From assembly GCA_013306675.1 (NCBI GenBank), contig JABLUY010000007.1:248001-312000 (forward strand): DNA of 64,000 nucleotides. Reading direction: 5' to 3'. Numbering within the stretch: position 1 is the first letter of the stretch; the number at the start of each line of letters is the position of its first letter. Shown here piece after piece: positions 20,789 to 30,125 of the stretch. This DNA comes from Thraustochytrium sp. TN22. Lineage: Eukaryota; Sar; Bigyra; Thraustochytrida; Thraustochytriidae. The notes beneath the pieces are model-generated. The model was not told where the DNA came from and searched no databases. It saw nothing but the letters and a program-made list of their open reading frames with translations. The position numbers and the translations under genes are program-made.

Positions 20789-23700
20789 TCAATTCGAGGG
20801 CGAGCCAGATGCCTCCGCATCAAAGGACGCCTTCACGCCAAGCTTGGGAGAAGCCGGCTGGGAGGAATCGTCGTCCGGAGCCACTTCAAGTGTGCGGCCC
20901 TGGACGGTGCTGGCGCTAGAGCCGAGGATGAGGCCGAGGGTCTTCTGAATGGACGGCCTGTGCACATAAGTCGGGCGGAAGAGCGCGGAGCCGCCTTCCC
21001 CGGCTGTGTTGATGAGCACGAAGAGCTTGCAGAACTCAATAAAGTCGATCTCGCCGGAGCCGTCCTCGTCAATGAGGCGAATCATGCGGTCGAGTTCCTC
21101 CTTCTCGGGGCAGCGACCAATGGAGACCAGGCCAAAGCGAAGCTCCTCTTCCTCGATGGTGCCGCTGCCGTCGAGATCGAGCATGTCGAAGACGCGCTGG
21201 TAGGCCTTCATGGCTTGCTCGCTAATGTTGTGCTGGGTGCGCAGCGTCGCGAGGCGCTCATTGAACTTTTGCTGCTTGGCTTGCGCCTCCGTGGCCTCCT
21301 CCATGGAGGTGGTTACGACACCAATGAATAGCGTCATGAGCACGAGCGCGCCGATGAGGACGAAGGTGACAAAGTAGATGGCGGAGACGGCGTAGTAGGC
21401 GGTTGGCTTGACGCACATGCTCTCGAAGCCATCGTATCCATACTTGTCGCAGCCGTACATGTTGATGTACATGACGTCGGACCAGTCGTCGAGCGTGGCC
21501 ATACGCATGAGGCTAAAGAGCGAGGTGTGCAGAGTGCCAAAGTGCCACGGGTCGGTCTCGTCGAAGAGAATCATGCCGAGAATGGCAAAGACGTAGAAGA
21601 CTAGGAAGAGGATGACGCCAATGTAGGAGATGGATGTGAGACCGCCAATGAGGGCCACGATGATGACCTGCAGCTCGGGCAGCGACTTGACGAGCTTGAG
21701 CACGCGCATGAGGCGCAGCAGGCGCAGCAGCTTGATAAGTGAGCCCTGGCCCGGCAGGAGGCTTCCGACCACGACGCAGTAGTCGAAGCAGTTCCAGCCA
21801 ATGAGGTGCCCGTGGTGTGCAAAGTACCGCCACGGGTGGAAGCGCTGCGCCACCGTCTTGAGGATAATTTCAGTGAAGAAGATGCAGACGACGACGGCGT
21901 CAATCACGGACCCGATGCTGGCGGCCGGCTCATATTGCATGAACTCCTCCGTCTGAAATCCCTCCATGGCGGACGCCACGAGAATTGTGAAGGTAATAAA
22001 GCTGCCGAACCTGGGGTGTTCCGTGATGTCTCGGCACACGTTAGACAGCGCGGCATAGCGCCGCTTGAAGTTCGATTTGTAGTGCGCCTCGACGTTTTCA
22101 TCGAGCATCTCGAGCAGGTCCACACCCTCCCAAGCGCTCTTGAAGGCAGCACGCACACGCTCCGTCTCCTCCTTGCGCATGACGGGCGCCGCGAATGGAT
22201 TCCACAGAAGTGTGCTGCGCCGCCGTGAACGCAGCGTGACGACGGCCTTGTGCGCGATACGCTTGAAGCGCCCCCTGCTGTCCTGGTCCTGTGCCGTATC
22301 GTTGTGCATCAGGCTCAGGACGGTCTCAAGCTTTTCGCGCTCATCTTTCGAATATGGAGCGGCGTTCGCCTTGTTGCGCGATACAGCAGCGGCAGCGGCC
22401 ACACCGAAGCGGCCGGCCTTCGCGACAGGTTGCTGCTTCACCTTGAGCACGCTGGTCTGATCAAGACCAGCAGTACCTCCTTCGCCACCTTCGGCGTTGG
22501 CGCTTGTCGCGGCTGAGGCGTCCTCTGGCAAAAGGGGGAGAATGGCGTTTGGACGCGGCTTCTTACCGCCGCGGTTGCCTGCCATCTTGGCTCGCTTGAG
22601 AGCCTGCTCGTTCGCGAGAGGCGAGGCAGGGGCTTCAGTCCTGGCTGGGCCCACAGCCTTGACGTTGGCGATCGGCGAGGCTGGGACGTTCAGCTTGAGC
22701 GTGCCAAGTGACTCGCCAGCGTCAGCGCCCTCCAGACTAGGCGTCCTTCGGTGCGTCTCGAGCGACCCCTCGGAGCGCGACCGGGCAGTGATGGATGCTG
22801 GGCTACTGCAGGCTGCCTCGACAGCGGCCTCGGCCTCGGGCATACCGCTTTCGGCGGTGCTCCGCTCAGCGCGGCGCTTGGCCTTCTCCTTGCGACGGCG
22901 GCGCTCGGCGAGCTCCTTCTCAAACTTCATCTCCGCCATGGACTTGGTCATGCTCATGGTGACCGCACCAACAAAGAGGCTGAGCATGACGAGAGCGGAG
23001 ACGATAATGAAGGATACGAAGAATGCGACGGTGAGGCCGCGGAATGGCAGCATAAGCGCCACGGAGTCCGCAGGGCAATCGCCGAAGTCGCCGCTGGTCT
23101 GCGCATAGGAGTTAAACATCTCGCTGGAGCAGCCAAAGTAGTTTGTGTAGACGACATCTGTCCAGTCTTCGAGCGTGGCCATGCGGAAGAGCGTGATGAT
23201 GCTGATTGGCACGGTGCCGAAGTGAAACTTGTCGTTCTCGCTGAAGAGATAAAATGCGAGGATGGCGTACAGGTAGAAGACGAGCATCAGGAGCGCCAGA
23301 ATATACACGATGGAGCGCAGACCACCGATGAGACCCATGACGATCATCTCGAGCTGCGGGATCTTTTTGACGAGCTTCATGACTCGCATGAGGCGCGTGA
23401 GACGGAGCAGCTTGACGGAGTTGCCGCCAAAGGTGGATCCCCAAAAGGGCAGTGAGAGGAAGACGATCAGAAGGTCGAAGGTGTTCCAGCCACGTTCCGG
23501 GCCGGTGAAGTAGCGCCACGGCGCACCCGCCTCCGCCACGACCTTGAGGACCACCTCGGCGGCGAAGATTATGAGCACGAAAGTGTCGGCGCTGGAGATA
23601 CGCTCGTCGGACGCGAACCGCGGGTAGGTCTGCAGGCCAACGATAAGCCCTGCGAGCGTGATGACCAGGATGATGAAGCCATTGAAGCTGTCGCTTCGTG

Positions 23701-23914
23701 CCAGCTCGTCGCAGGCCGCCCCGAAGCGGATGTACCTCTTCATATACTTGCTCTCATACTGGGTCACGTCCCTGTACTTGCTGAGCGGCGCGGGCCCTCG
23801 CTCCTCCTCGCCCAGGCTCACGGACGAGTTTGCGTCCTCCACGCGCTTTTCCTCCTCTCTTGCCTTTTCGCGCAGGCGCGCCACAGCGCTGGACGCCGCA
23901 GCAGCAGCCGCCAT
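20789..23914 (-). CDS. Two-repeat voltage-gated cation channel with C-terminal EF hands
   Basis: A 1,041-residue membrane channel, start ATG 23914. Two six-segment repeats are visible. Repeat I has S4 KLLRLTRLMRVMKLVKKIP near residue 163 and pore FRMATLEDWTDV near 240-252. Repeat II has S4 LLRLLRLMRVLKLVKSLP near 700 and pore MRMATLDDWSDVMY near 800-812. Both pores carry an acidic TLxDW filter like bacterial NaV and CatSper-type channels, suggesting Ca2+ or Na+ permeation. A long hydrophilic linker of about 300 residues joins the repeats. After S6 of repeat II come two canonical EF-hand loops, DLDGSGTIEEEE (about 912-923) and DEDGSGEIDFIE (about 945-956), so Ca2+ feedback is likely. Plant TPC channels have EF hands between the repeats instead. 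Sure of the class; ion choice and location are inferred. Confidence 0.93.
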   Translation of the reverse strand: MAAAAAASSAVARLREKAREEEKRVEDANSSVSLGEEERGPAPLSKYRDVTQYESKYMKRYIRFGAACDELARSDSFNGFIILVITLAGLIVGLQTYPRFASDERISSADTFVLIIFAAEVVLKVVAEAGAPWRYFTGPERGWNTFDLLIVFLSLPFWGSTFGGNSVKLLRLTRLMRVMKLVKKIPQLEMIVMGLIGGLRSIVYILALLMLVFYLYAILAFYLFSENDKFHFGTVPISIITLFRMATLEDWTDVVYTNYFGCSSEMFNSYAQTSGDFGDCPADSVALMLPFRGLTVAFFVSFIIVSALVMLSLFVGAVTMSMTKSMAEMKFEKELAERRRRKEKAKRRAERSTAESGMPEAEAAVEAACSSPASITARSRSEGSLETHRRTPSLEGADAGESLGTLKLNVPASPIANVKAVGPARTEAPASPLANEQALKRAKMAGNRGGKKPRPNAILPLLPEDASAATSANAEGGEGGTAGLDQTSVLKVKQQPVAKAGRFGVAAAAAVSRNKANAAPYSKDEREKLETVLSLMHNDTAQDQDSRGRFKRIAHKAVVTLRSRRRSTLLWNPFAAPVMRKEETERVRAAFKSAWEGVDLLEMLDENVEAHYKSNFKRRYAALSNVCRDITEHPRFGSFITFTILVASAMEGFQTEEFMQYEPAASIGSVIDAVVVCIFFTEIILKTVAQRFHPWRYFAHHGHLIGWNCFDYCVVVGSLLPGQGSLIKLLRLLRLMRVLKLVKSLPELQVIIVALIGGLTSISYIGVILFLVFYVFAILGMILFDETDPWHFGTLHTSLFSLMRMATLDDWSDVMYINMYGCDKYGYDGFESMCVKPTAYYAVSAIYFVTFVLIGALVLMTLFIGVVTTSMEEATEAQAKQQKFNERLATLRTQHNISEQAMKAYQRVFDMLDLDGSGTIEEEELRFGLVSIGRCPEKEELDRMIRLIDEDGSGEIDFIEFCKLFVLINTAGEGGSALFRPTYVHRPSIQKTLGLILGSSASTVQGRTLEVAPDDDSSQPASPKLGVKASFDAEASGSPSN

Positions 23915-25966
23915 AGTTGCCGCTGCCGCCGCGCGCGACGCGGCGCGCGGCTACGCAAGGCTTTTGCCTTGCGCCGCGGCGAGACGCCACGCGCGCCGGC
24001 GGCGCCGGCCAGCTTTGCTTGCTGCGAGCGAGTGCACGTCCGCGCTGCCACGCCTTGCCTTGCCTTGCCTTGCCTTGCCTTGAGCCTGGCCTGGCCTTCA
24101 ACTTGCCTTCCAATCGACCGGCTAGCTAGCTCGCTTCACCGCGCCCCCCCTCCTACTAACAGTAAATAGAAGTTGGCGAGCCGAGTGAGGTGTGCGCGCC
24201 TCGCTCGCCCGAACGCCTGCTCGTCACCGCTAAGCGGCTAAGGCAGCCACGCGCGCAGCCTGAGTCGCCTCAACGATCGTCTTCGAACCGCCTGTTGCAT
24301 GTTGTGAAGCACTTGGAGTCACCATCACTGCCCGAAAGAACGAGGACCGTAGAAGCACGCACCCTTCTTCTCTTCACTGTGGGAAGGGCGCGGGCACGAG
24401 CGTCACTGCGTGCAGCGGCATGCCATGCATGCCAGTGGAGCGCAGCCAGCCAGCTGTGACTTTCTGTTGGCTAGTAGTAGCCAAGGTTCTTTGTCCGTTG
24501 CAGCTTTTCGCTCCGAGTCGCTCGCTTGCTTGCTTGCTTGAGAGGTTGGGGGCCCGCGCCATCGCGGCACGGCGCGCTGCGTCGACACGCTTTCTCGCGC
24601 ACGCCTGCATTCACGAGGAATCCACGGACAGCCAAGACCGCCCAGCTGGCAAGTGGAGCAAGGCGCCGGGACCTCTGTACTAGCTAGCAGCGGCGAGTTG
24701 GTGCTGCGTTGGGAAGGAAGACCCGCACATGGGGAGATCCGCGCGGCACGAGGTCGGCACGGGACCTCGAGGTCGACGGCGCGGCCCGCGGCGCCAGCAT
24801 CGGACGCGGATGCATGCATGCCACGAGTGTCCCCAAGCCCTTCTCCTCGCTCCTGACGAAGCTCACTCCGTCGAAAAGCAGAGTCGCCGAGCACTGCAGC
24901 ACTCGGTGAGCGAACGCTGCGCGGCGCCACCCTCACCCGCCGCTCGCCGTCCAAATCAGCTGCCGCCTTGCATCATCATCATCGCGCGTCGCCACGACGC
25001 CGCCACGACGAGGCCACGACGACGCAACACTGCCTGCAACTCGCAGAGCCTATGCCAGAAACCGCCGCCGGCCGAGAGCAGAGAGCAGAGCAGTGCAGAG
25101 CAGAGCAGAGCAGAGCAGAGCAGAGCAGAGCAGAGCAGAGCTGCCAGTGGGCTGAGGAGAAAAGACCCCGTGGCAGAGAAGAAAAGACCCCACCCCGTGC
25201 GGCGGTTGGTTGCCTCCTCACCACCTGCATTGTCAGGCATTGTCGGTTCTTAGGCTCCGTGCCTGGCTGCCTCCGGCTGGCAGCGCCCCTTCAAGTTGGT
25301 TGCCAGAAAAGCCCAGTGGCAGCGACTGGCGAGCGAAGTGGCAGAGGCGGCACAACGGCCGCCGGTCACGGTGCTCAGCAAGCAGCCTCTGGCGCTTGAA
25401 GCGCCTCGAACTCGGGCGCAACCGTGACATCGAGCTGCGCGCGCGCCGGGACCCGGCGAGCGGCGCGCGGCGCGGGCAGAGCGGCATCGGGCCGGGCGCG
25501 CGGCGCGAGCGGCGCGAGGATGGTACGTGCGGCGGCAGAGCGAGCGAGCGAGCGAGCGAGGCGGGCGGGCGGGCGGGCGAGCGGGCGAATGAGCGAGCGG
25601 AGGTGGTTAGATGGGGCTGGAGGCGGCGCGGCGCTGCGCGGAGCCAGACTGACGCAGGCGGCGTGCGCCGGCGCGCGGCGCGCAGGACGCGGAGAACCGC
25701 AGGGACGCGTGGAACGTGGGCCGCGAGAGGTCGGCCGCGTACGCGAGCAGCAAGGTACGTGAAGACGGCAGCGGGGCGGGCGGACGCGGTGACTGACCGC
25801 CGGGAAGACCGCGGTGACGCAGTTCACGCCGGGTAGGGTCCGAGGGCGGCCAGACACGCTGGGGGCCAGCGCGAGGCTGGGCGACGAGGAAATCTCGAGC
25901 GTGCGGGCAGCCTCGTCCAACGGCAGCCTCTTGTACGGGCTGGATCACGGGTCGCAGGACTCGACG
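23915..25966. promoter_or_regulatory. Divergent spacer with pentanucleotide microsatellites
   Basis: Lies between the channel start (-) and the coiled-coil gene start (+). It contains a CCTTG pentanucleotide run (about 24052-24082), an AGAGC pentanucleotide run (about 25081-25141), GAGC and GGGC tetranucleotide runs (25537-25600), CTTCAAGTTG at 25289-25298, and CTAG runs near 24120 and 24680. A possible 68-bp intron (GTACGT at 25755, CAG ending 25822) could place a 5' exon here. No other gene is supported. Confidence 0.45.
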
Positions 25967-27892
25967 ATGTCTGCGGCCGCGGCGTTGTGGCCGCTGGAGC
26001 TTCCTACCGCCGGCACGAGGCGGCCTCGGCCGGAGACGTCGCCAGCACGGCCACCGACAGCCCGGCATGCGTTGGCGAGCGGCGGCGATGCGGGCGGCGC
26101 GCCGCGATCCCGGCACGTCCTCCAGCGCCCGCGCAGCAGCGCGTGGACGCGGCTCGAACAGGAGCCCGGGCTGCGGCCCCGCACCGGGGTGCTGTATGGC
26201 GGCTTCGACGGTGGTGGCGGCAGCGGCGGCAGCAATGGGAAATCCAAAAGGCTCGCGGACGCCCGCGATCTGATCGAAAGCGTGACGAGCGCCTCACTGC
26301 GCGAGCAGCTGAGCGAGCGCGATCTGCACCTGCTGGAGATGCGCACCGAGCACATTCGCGAGTCGCAGGAGCACAAGCATATGCTGAAGCTGCGCGAGAT
26401 GGAGCTGATCGACCGCGAGACTGCGCTGCGCGACAAAGTGGACAAGCTGCAGCGCGAGCGCGAGCAGCTGCGGGAGACCAAGCACCAGCTGGACAAGGAG
26501 CGCAAAGAGTTCTCAAGCAAGACGTCCAAGCTCATGCGCGAGATGAGGACGATGCGCGAGAACGTGGCGCGTAGCGAGAAGAAGGCGAAGCTCGCCGAGC
26601 AGCAGCTGCGCCAGGAGATCGCCGCGCGCGACAACCGTCTGGCGCACGCGGTCCGCGAGCTGGAGCTGGCCGAGGCGCGCATGGAGAGTGCCGAGGCTCA
26701 GGTGGCTACCGCCTCGCACACCGAGATGCACCTGCGGCAGACCAACACGGACGCCTCTGCGGAGGTGGCCCTGCTGCGCAAGAAGGAGGCCCAACTGGGC
26801 GATCAGGTGCAGCGTGCGCGCGCGCGCGAGGCGGAGCTCGAGGCCATGCTCACCAAGCTGCGCGAAGATCGCGACCGGGCCGAGGACCGCGCGGCGCGCG
26901 CCCTGCGCACCGCCGAAGACGCCGGCCGGGGGCTGGCATCTGAGAAGCTGCGCGCAGCGGCGCTGCACGACGAGGTTGCACGTCTGCAGGAGCGCCTTGC
27001 GCAGTCGCAGCCCGGGCGCCCTAACTTGCTTCTCGAGCAGCCGCAGCCGCAGCAGCAGCCGCAGCAGCAGCCGCAAGACGGCCGCAGCGAGCAGCACTTG
27101 GCACTCTTGGCCGAGGTCCAGGGCGCCTTGGCCCAGGTGAAGGAGCTCGAGCGCCTCAAGATCGAGGCAGTAAAGCGCGCGAACGAGGCCGAGGCCGAGA
27201 GCGCGCGCTTGCGCGCTCTCCAAGGTGCGGAGCGTGGCTCCAGCGGCGTCGACGCAGATGGCGAGCGCTTGCGGCGCGAGCTGGAAGCCAAGGAGAAAAT
27301 GCTGGCGCAGGCCGAATGGGATCGCGTCGCCACAGAGCAGGAGGCCGGCCAGCTGCGCGAGGCTCTCCAAAGCGCACGAGAGGAGCTAGCCACGGCGCAG
27401 CAAGCGCGGCGCGTGGCGGACCAGGCGGCCACCACCGTGCGCGGCGACCTGGACGGGGAGCGCAACGCCAAGCAGAAGCTGCAGCAGGCGCTTGAGGACG
27501 CCACCTTCCGGCTCGACGAACTCCAGGCGCAGCAGGACGACCAGCGTCGGAGCGCCGCATCAGCAAATGCCGAGGAACACGCAGCTCAGGCAGCCCTCGT
27601 GCACGAGGCGCGCCAGGTCCAGGGCGCGCTGCAGCGGCTACTCGCGCTGCTGCGTGCGTTTTTGGACGGAGAACAGCCCTCCATGGATGCGCTGCTGGAC
27701 GATGTAGACTCTGCCGACCTGGACCTTGGGGGCTCCACCGATTGGGACTCGCTCCCGATGGCCGAGCGCCTCGCCACGCTGCGCGACTTGCGCAGCAAGC
27801 TCGCGGCCGACAACTCGGCCATTGCACAGGTGCGTTCCCAGATCGCCGACCGCTACGCGGAGACCTTGGGCAGCGACTGCCACGTGCAATGA
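25967..27892 (+). CDS. Long coiled-coil protein, unknown function
   Basis: 641 residues from the first in-frame ATG (25967). The frame stays open upstream to about 25823, directly after a possible splice acceptor, so a 5' exon adding about 50 residues is possible (SNGSLLYGLDHGSQDS looks coding). After a Pro/Arg-rich head and a Gly run, residues about 100-560 form a near-continuous coiled coil (REMELIDRETALRDKVDKLQ; KEFSSKTSKLMREMRTM) broken by a Gln/Pro patch (27040-27080). The C-terminal 120 residues are less charged and end YAETLGSDCHVQ. The build resembles centrosomal or basal-body coiled-coil proteins, but coiled coils attract false matches and I do not assign a name. Confidence 0.8.
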   Translation: MSAAAALWPLELPTAGTRRPRPETSPARPPTARHALASGGDAGGAPRSRHVLQRPRSSAWTRLEQEPGLRPRTGVLYGGFDGGGGSGGSNGKSKRLADARDLIESVTSASLREQLSERDLHLLEMRTEHIRESQEHKHMLKLREMELIDRETALRDKVDKLQREREQLRETKHQLDKERKEFSSKTSKLMREMRTMRENVARSEKKAKLAEQQLRQEIAARDNRLAHAVRELELAEARMESAEAQVATASHTEMHLRQTNTDASAEVALLRKKEAQLGDQVQRARAREAELEAMLTKLREDRDRAEDRAARALRTAEDAGRGLASEKLRAAALHDEVARLQERLAQSQPGRPNLLLEQPQPQQQPQQQPQDGRSEQHLALLAEVQGALAQVKELERLKIEAVKRANEAEAESARLRALQGAERGSSGVDADGERLRRELEAKEKMLAQAEWDRVATEQEAGQLREALQSAREELATAQQARRVADQAATTVRGDLDGERNAKQKLQQALEDATFRLDELQAQQDDQRRSAASANAEEHAAQAALVHEARQVQGALQRLLALLRAFLDGEQPSMDALLDDVDSADLDLGGSTDWDSLPMAERLATLRDLRSKLAADNSAIAQVRSQIADRYAETLGSDCHVQ

Positions 27893-28407
27893 CGGGACGC
27901 AACGCCTTCGACGAAGACGGAGATGACGCGAAGATGATGCTTGCTTGCTCATAATAAGAAAAAAAGTCTGAGTCGTGCTCATGGACGAACGGTGCCTCGC
28001 AAGCGCTCGCTCTCGCCGCCCGCCGTGCTCCATTTCTCTTGCTCGGGGATCACTTCCAGTCCCGTGGCACTGGTACACCACCAGGGTACCAACCACCACC
28101 CTGATCTGACTCACTGTCAGTGTTAGTCAAGTCAGTGATCAACACCACAGACTTGGAGGCGTGACGCCAACCTGCCAGTGACTGAGAGCATCATCGACAC
28201 CTACTACGGCGACGATGCCGCCGCGGTCAAACTGAGCCCGAGCCGACTCGTGGCCAGCTGCGCGGGCAAACCGAAGCGCGGGCGCGAGCACTGGCACTGG
28301 CACTGCGGCGAGCGGCGCGGACGCGGACGCGGACGGCGCGGCTGACGCACGAGCAGCCAGACGCAAGCGAGCAGGCGCGAGCAGGCGCGAGCAGGGGCGA
28401 GCAGGCC
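27893..28407. other. Intergenic, no gene recognised
   Basis: Contains CACTGGCACTGGCACTG-type repeats (about 28290-28310) and a GCGAGCAGG run just before the next start codon (about 28370-28405). AATAAGAAAAAAA at 27952-27964 may serve 3' end formation of the coiled-coil gene. Confidence 0.4.
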
Positions 28408-29829
28408 ATGGGCGCGAACATGACGATCTCGTTGAGGCGCAGCAGCCGGAGGGCGCTTGCACGCTCGTGGTGCGGCGTGGTGGTCGTGCTCGCGGCCGCG
28501 GCGGCGGTGGCGCGTGGCGACGAGTCGGACCTAGCTGGACTCTCCCTGCTCGACGTAGATGATGCCGTGGGTGTATGGACAGGCCTAGGCGCCGACGGGG
28601 CGAGCACAGCGGTGGTCCGGGCGACCGGCGAGGTGGTGACCGTGCAGGAGACCAACGGGACGACGACGGCGGAATTAGGGTGCCCGTCGATCGGGCTGGG
28701 CGAGGACGTGGCCGGGTTCGCCTCGCCATCTTCGTCGTGGGCGCTGAGCGCCACGCAAATGGGCCGGGCCTTTGTGACGGATGGCACTGAGGTGCGGGAG
28801 GCGTGGTTCGCCAACTGCTCGAGCGCGAGCGAGGCCGTCTTCTCCAATACGAGCACGACCGTGAGTCTGCTGCCGAGCGTCGGGCCTATGGCCTTTGCGA
28901 GCGCCAGTACGCTGGCCGTGTCGTCGCGCGAGCCGGTGGACGGCGACGACGCGGTCACCCGGCGCGTTGTGCTGGTCGATGTGAGCAGCGCCAACGCCAG
29001 CGTGGTAGGCCTCCTGCGCGTAGACCTCCGCGAGGTGCTGTCGGCGAGCGGATCGTGGGCGCTCTTTCTGTCGCCTCTGGACAAGACCCTTGGCGTGATG
29101 CAGGTTGCCGCGGACGGCTCGGCCGAGGCGTGGTTCGTTCAGGTTGACCCGTACGGCGACGCATATCTGGCGTCGGAGAGCTTTAGGGCCTCGCCCGAGG
29201 AGATGACGGCCCTGTTTTCCTTCTTGTTGCCGGCCGAGAGCGCTCTCGAGGACGAGGCGGTCGCAGCGAGCTTCGTGGCGGCGACCGGCACGACCCGCAT
29301 CTATGGCACCCCGTACATGGAGGCGAGCTCGGGCAATTCGAGTCTGCTACTGATGGAGAGCGGCGTGACGGGCACGCAGTTCACAAGCGTGGGACTTCGC
29401 ACGGGGCCTGCGAACCTGCCCTCGAACGCACCGACAGAGGCGCCAACCGAGGGCCGCCAGCCACCGGTGATGCCGACGCGCGAGCCGACATCGACGCCGA
29501 CCCTGGAGCCGGTGCCGACCTCGGCGCCTACCCTGGAGCCGGCATCGACGCTGGCGCCCACGAGCGCCCCAGTGACCGCAGCCAGCTCGAGGCTGTCGGA
29601 GGGCGCGCGCATTGGGTTGGCCGTGGGTCTCGCCTTTGTGGGCGCCTTCATGGTGTGCGGCGTGTGCTACTGTTTCCAGCTGCGGCGCACCTCGCGCCGC
29701 CAGGCCCGCTGGTACCCGCAGGACGAACCGGGTGACTTTGAGATGGTGGACGAGCCCATGTTTGACTCTTTTATTGAGAACCAACAGCGTCGTCGCGGGC
29801 ACGTTAACGACGAACTGGCTATGGTGTAA
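28408..29829 (+). CDS. Type I membrane glycoprotein with Thr/Pro stalk
   Basis: 473 residues, start ATG 28408. Residues 1-38 look like a signal peptide: a basic start, then WCGVVVVLAAAAAVARG. The ectodomain of about 290 residues has many N-glycosylation sites (NGTT, NCSS, NTST, NASV, NSSL) and alternating strand-like segments suggestive of a beta-rich fold. A stalk at about 335-390 repeats APT/PTE/TPTLEP and is probably O-glycosylated; such stalks are common on stramenopile surface proteins. One membrane segment follows at about 402-423 (GLAVGLAFVGAFMVCGVCYCF), then a 50-residue cytosolic tail rich in Arg and acidic residues. No enzyme motif was recognised; likely a cell-surface or sorting receptor. 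It is convergent with the GT92-like gene. Confidence 0.8.
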   Translation: MGANMTISLRRSSRRALARSWCGVVVVLAAAAAVARGDESDLAGLSLLDVDDAVGVWTGLGADGASTAVVRATGEVVTVQETNGTTTAELGCPSIGLGEDVAGFASPSSSWALSATQMGRAFVTDGTEVREAWFANCSSASEAVFSNTSTTVSLLPSVGPMAFASASTLAVSSREPVDGDDAVTRRVVLVDVSSANASVVGLLRVDLREVLSASGSWALFLSPLDKTLGVMQVAADGSAEAWFVQVDPYGDAYLASESFRASPEEMTALFSFLLPAESALEDEAVAASFVAATGTTRIYGTPYMEASSGNSSLLLMESGVTGTQFTSVGLRTGPANLPSNAPTEAPTEGRQPPVMPTREPTSTPTLEPVPTSAPTLEPASTLAPTSAPVTAASSRLSEGARIGLAVGLAFVGAFMVCGVCYCFQLRRTSRRQARWYPQDEPGDFEMVDEPMFDSFIENQQRRRGHVNDELAMV

Positions 29830-30125
29830 GTAAAGCTACAGCAGAGGTAGTCAAACGAAGCCAAGAATAGCAAGAGGAAGGAGGAGAGAAAGATTTTGAT
29901 TCGTCAAGTGGTGGTCCGCTTTGCCGGTGAGCGAGCGCAAGCGACGAGATGTTCAGAAGGGATGGAAGCATTGCGACGACATTCCACGCCTCTCGTGCTC
30001 TCGTAGCGCGTCGCTCGGCCGTACTATGATATCAGCAGATCAGGTCAGATCAGGGCGCGTGGCGCGCCTGCCTTGACGTACGTAGCATTGGTCTGCATGG
30101 CGGTTGGGCCAAGACGCAGGACGTC

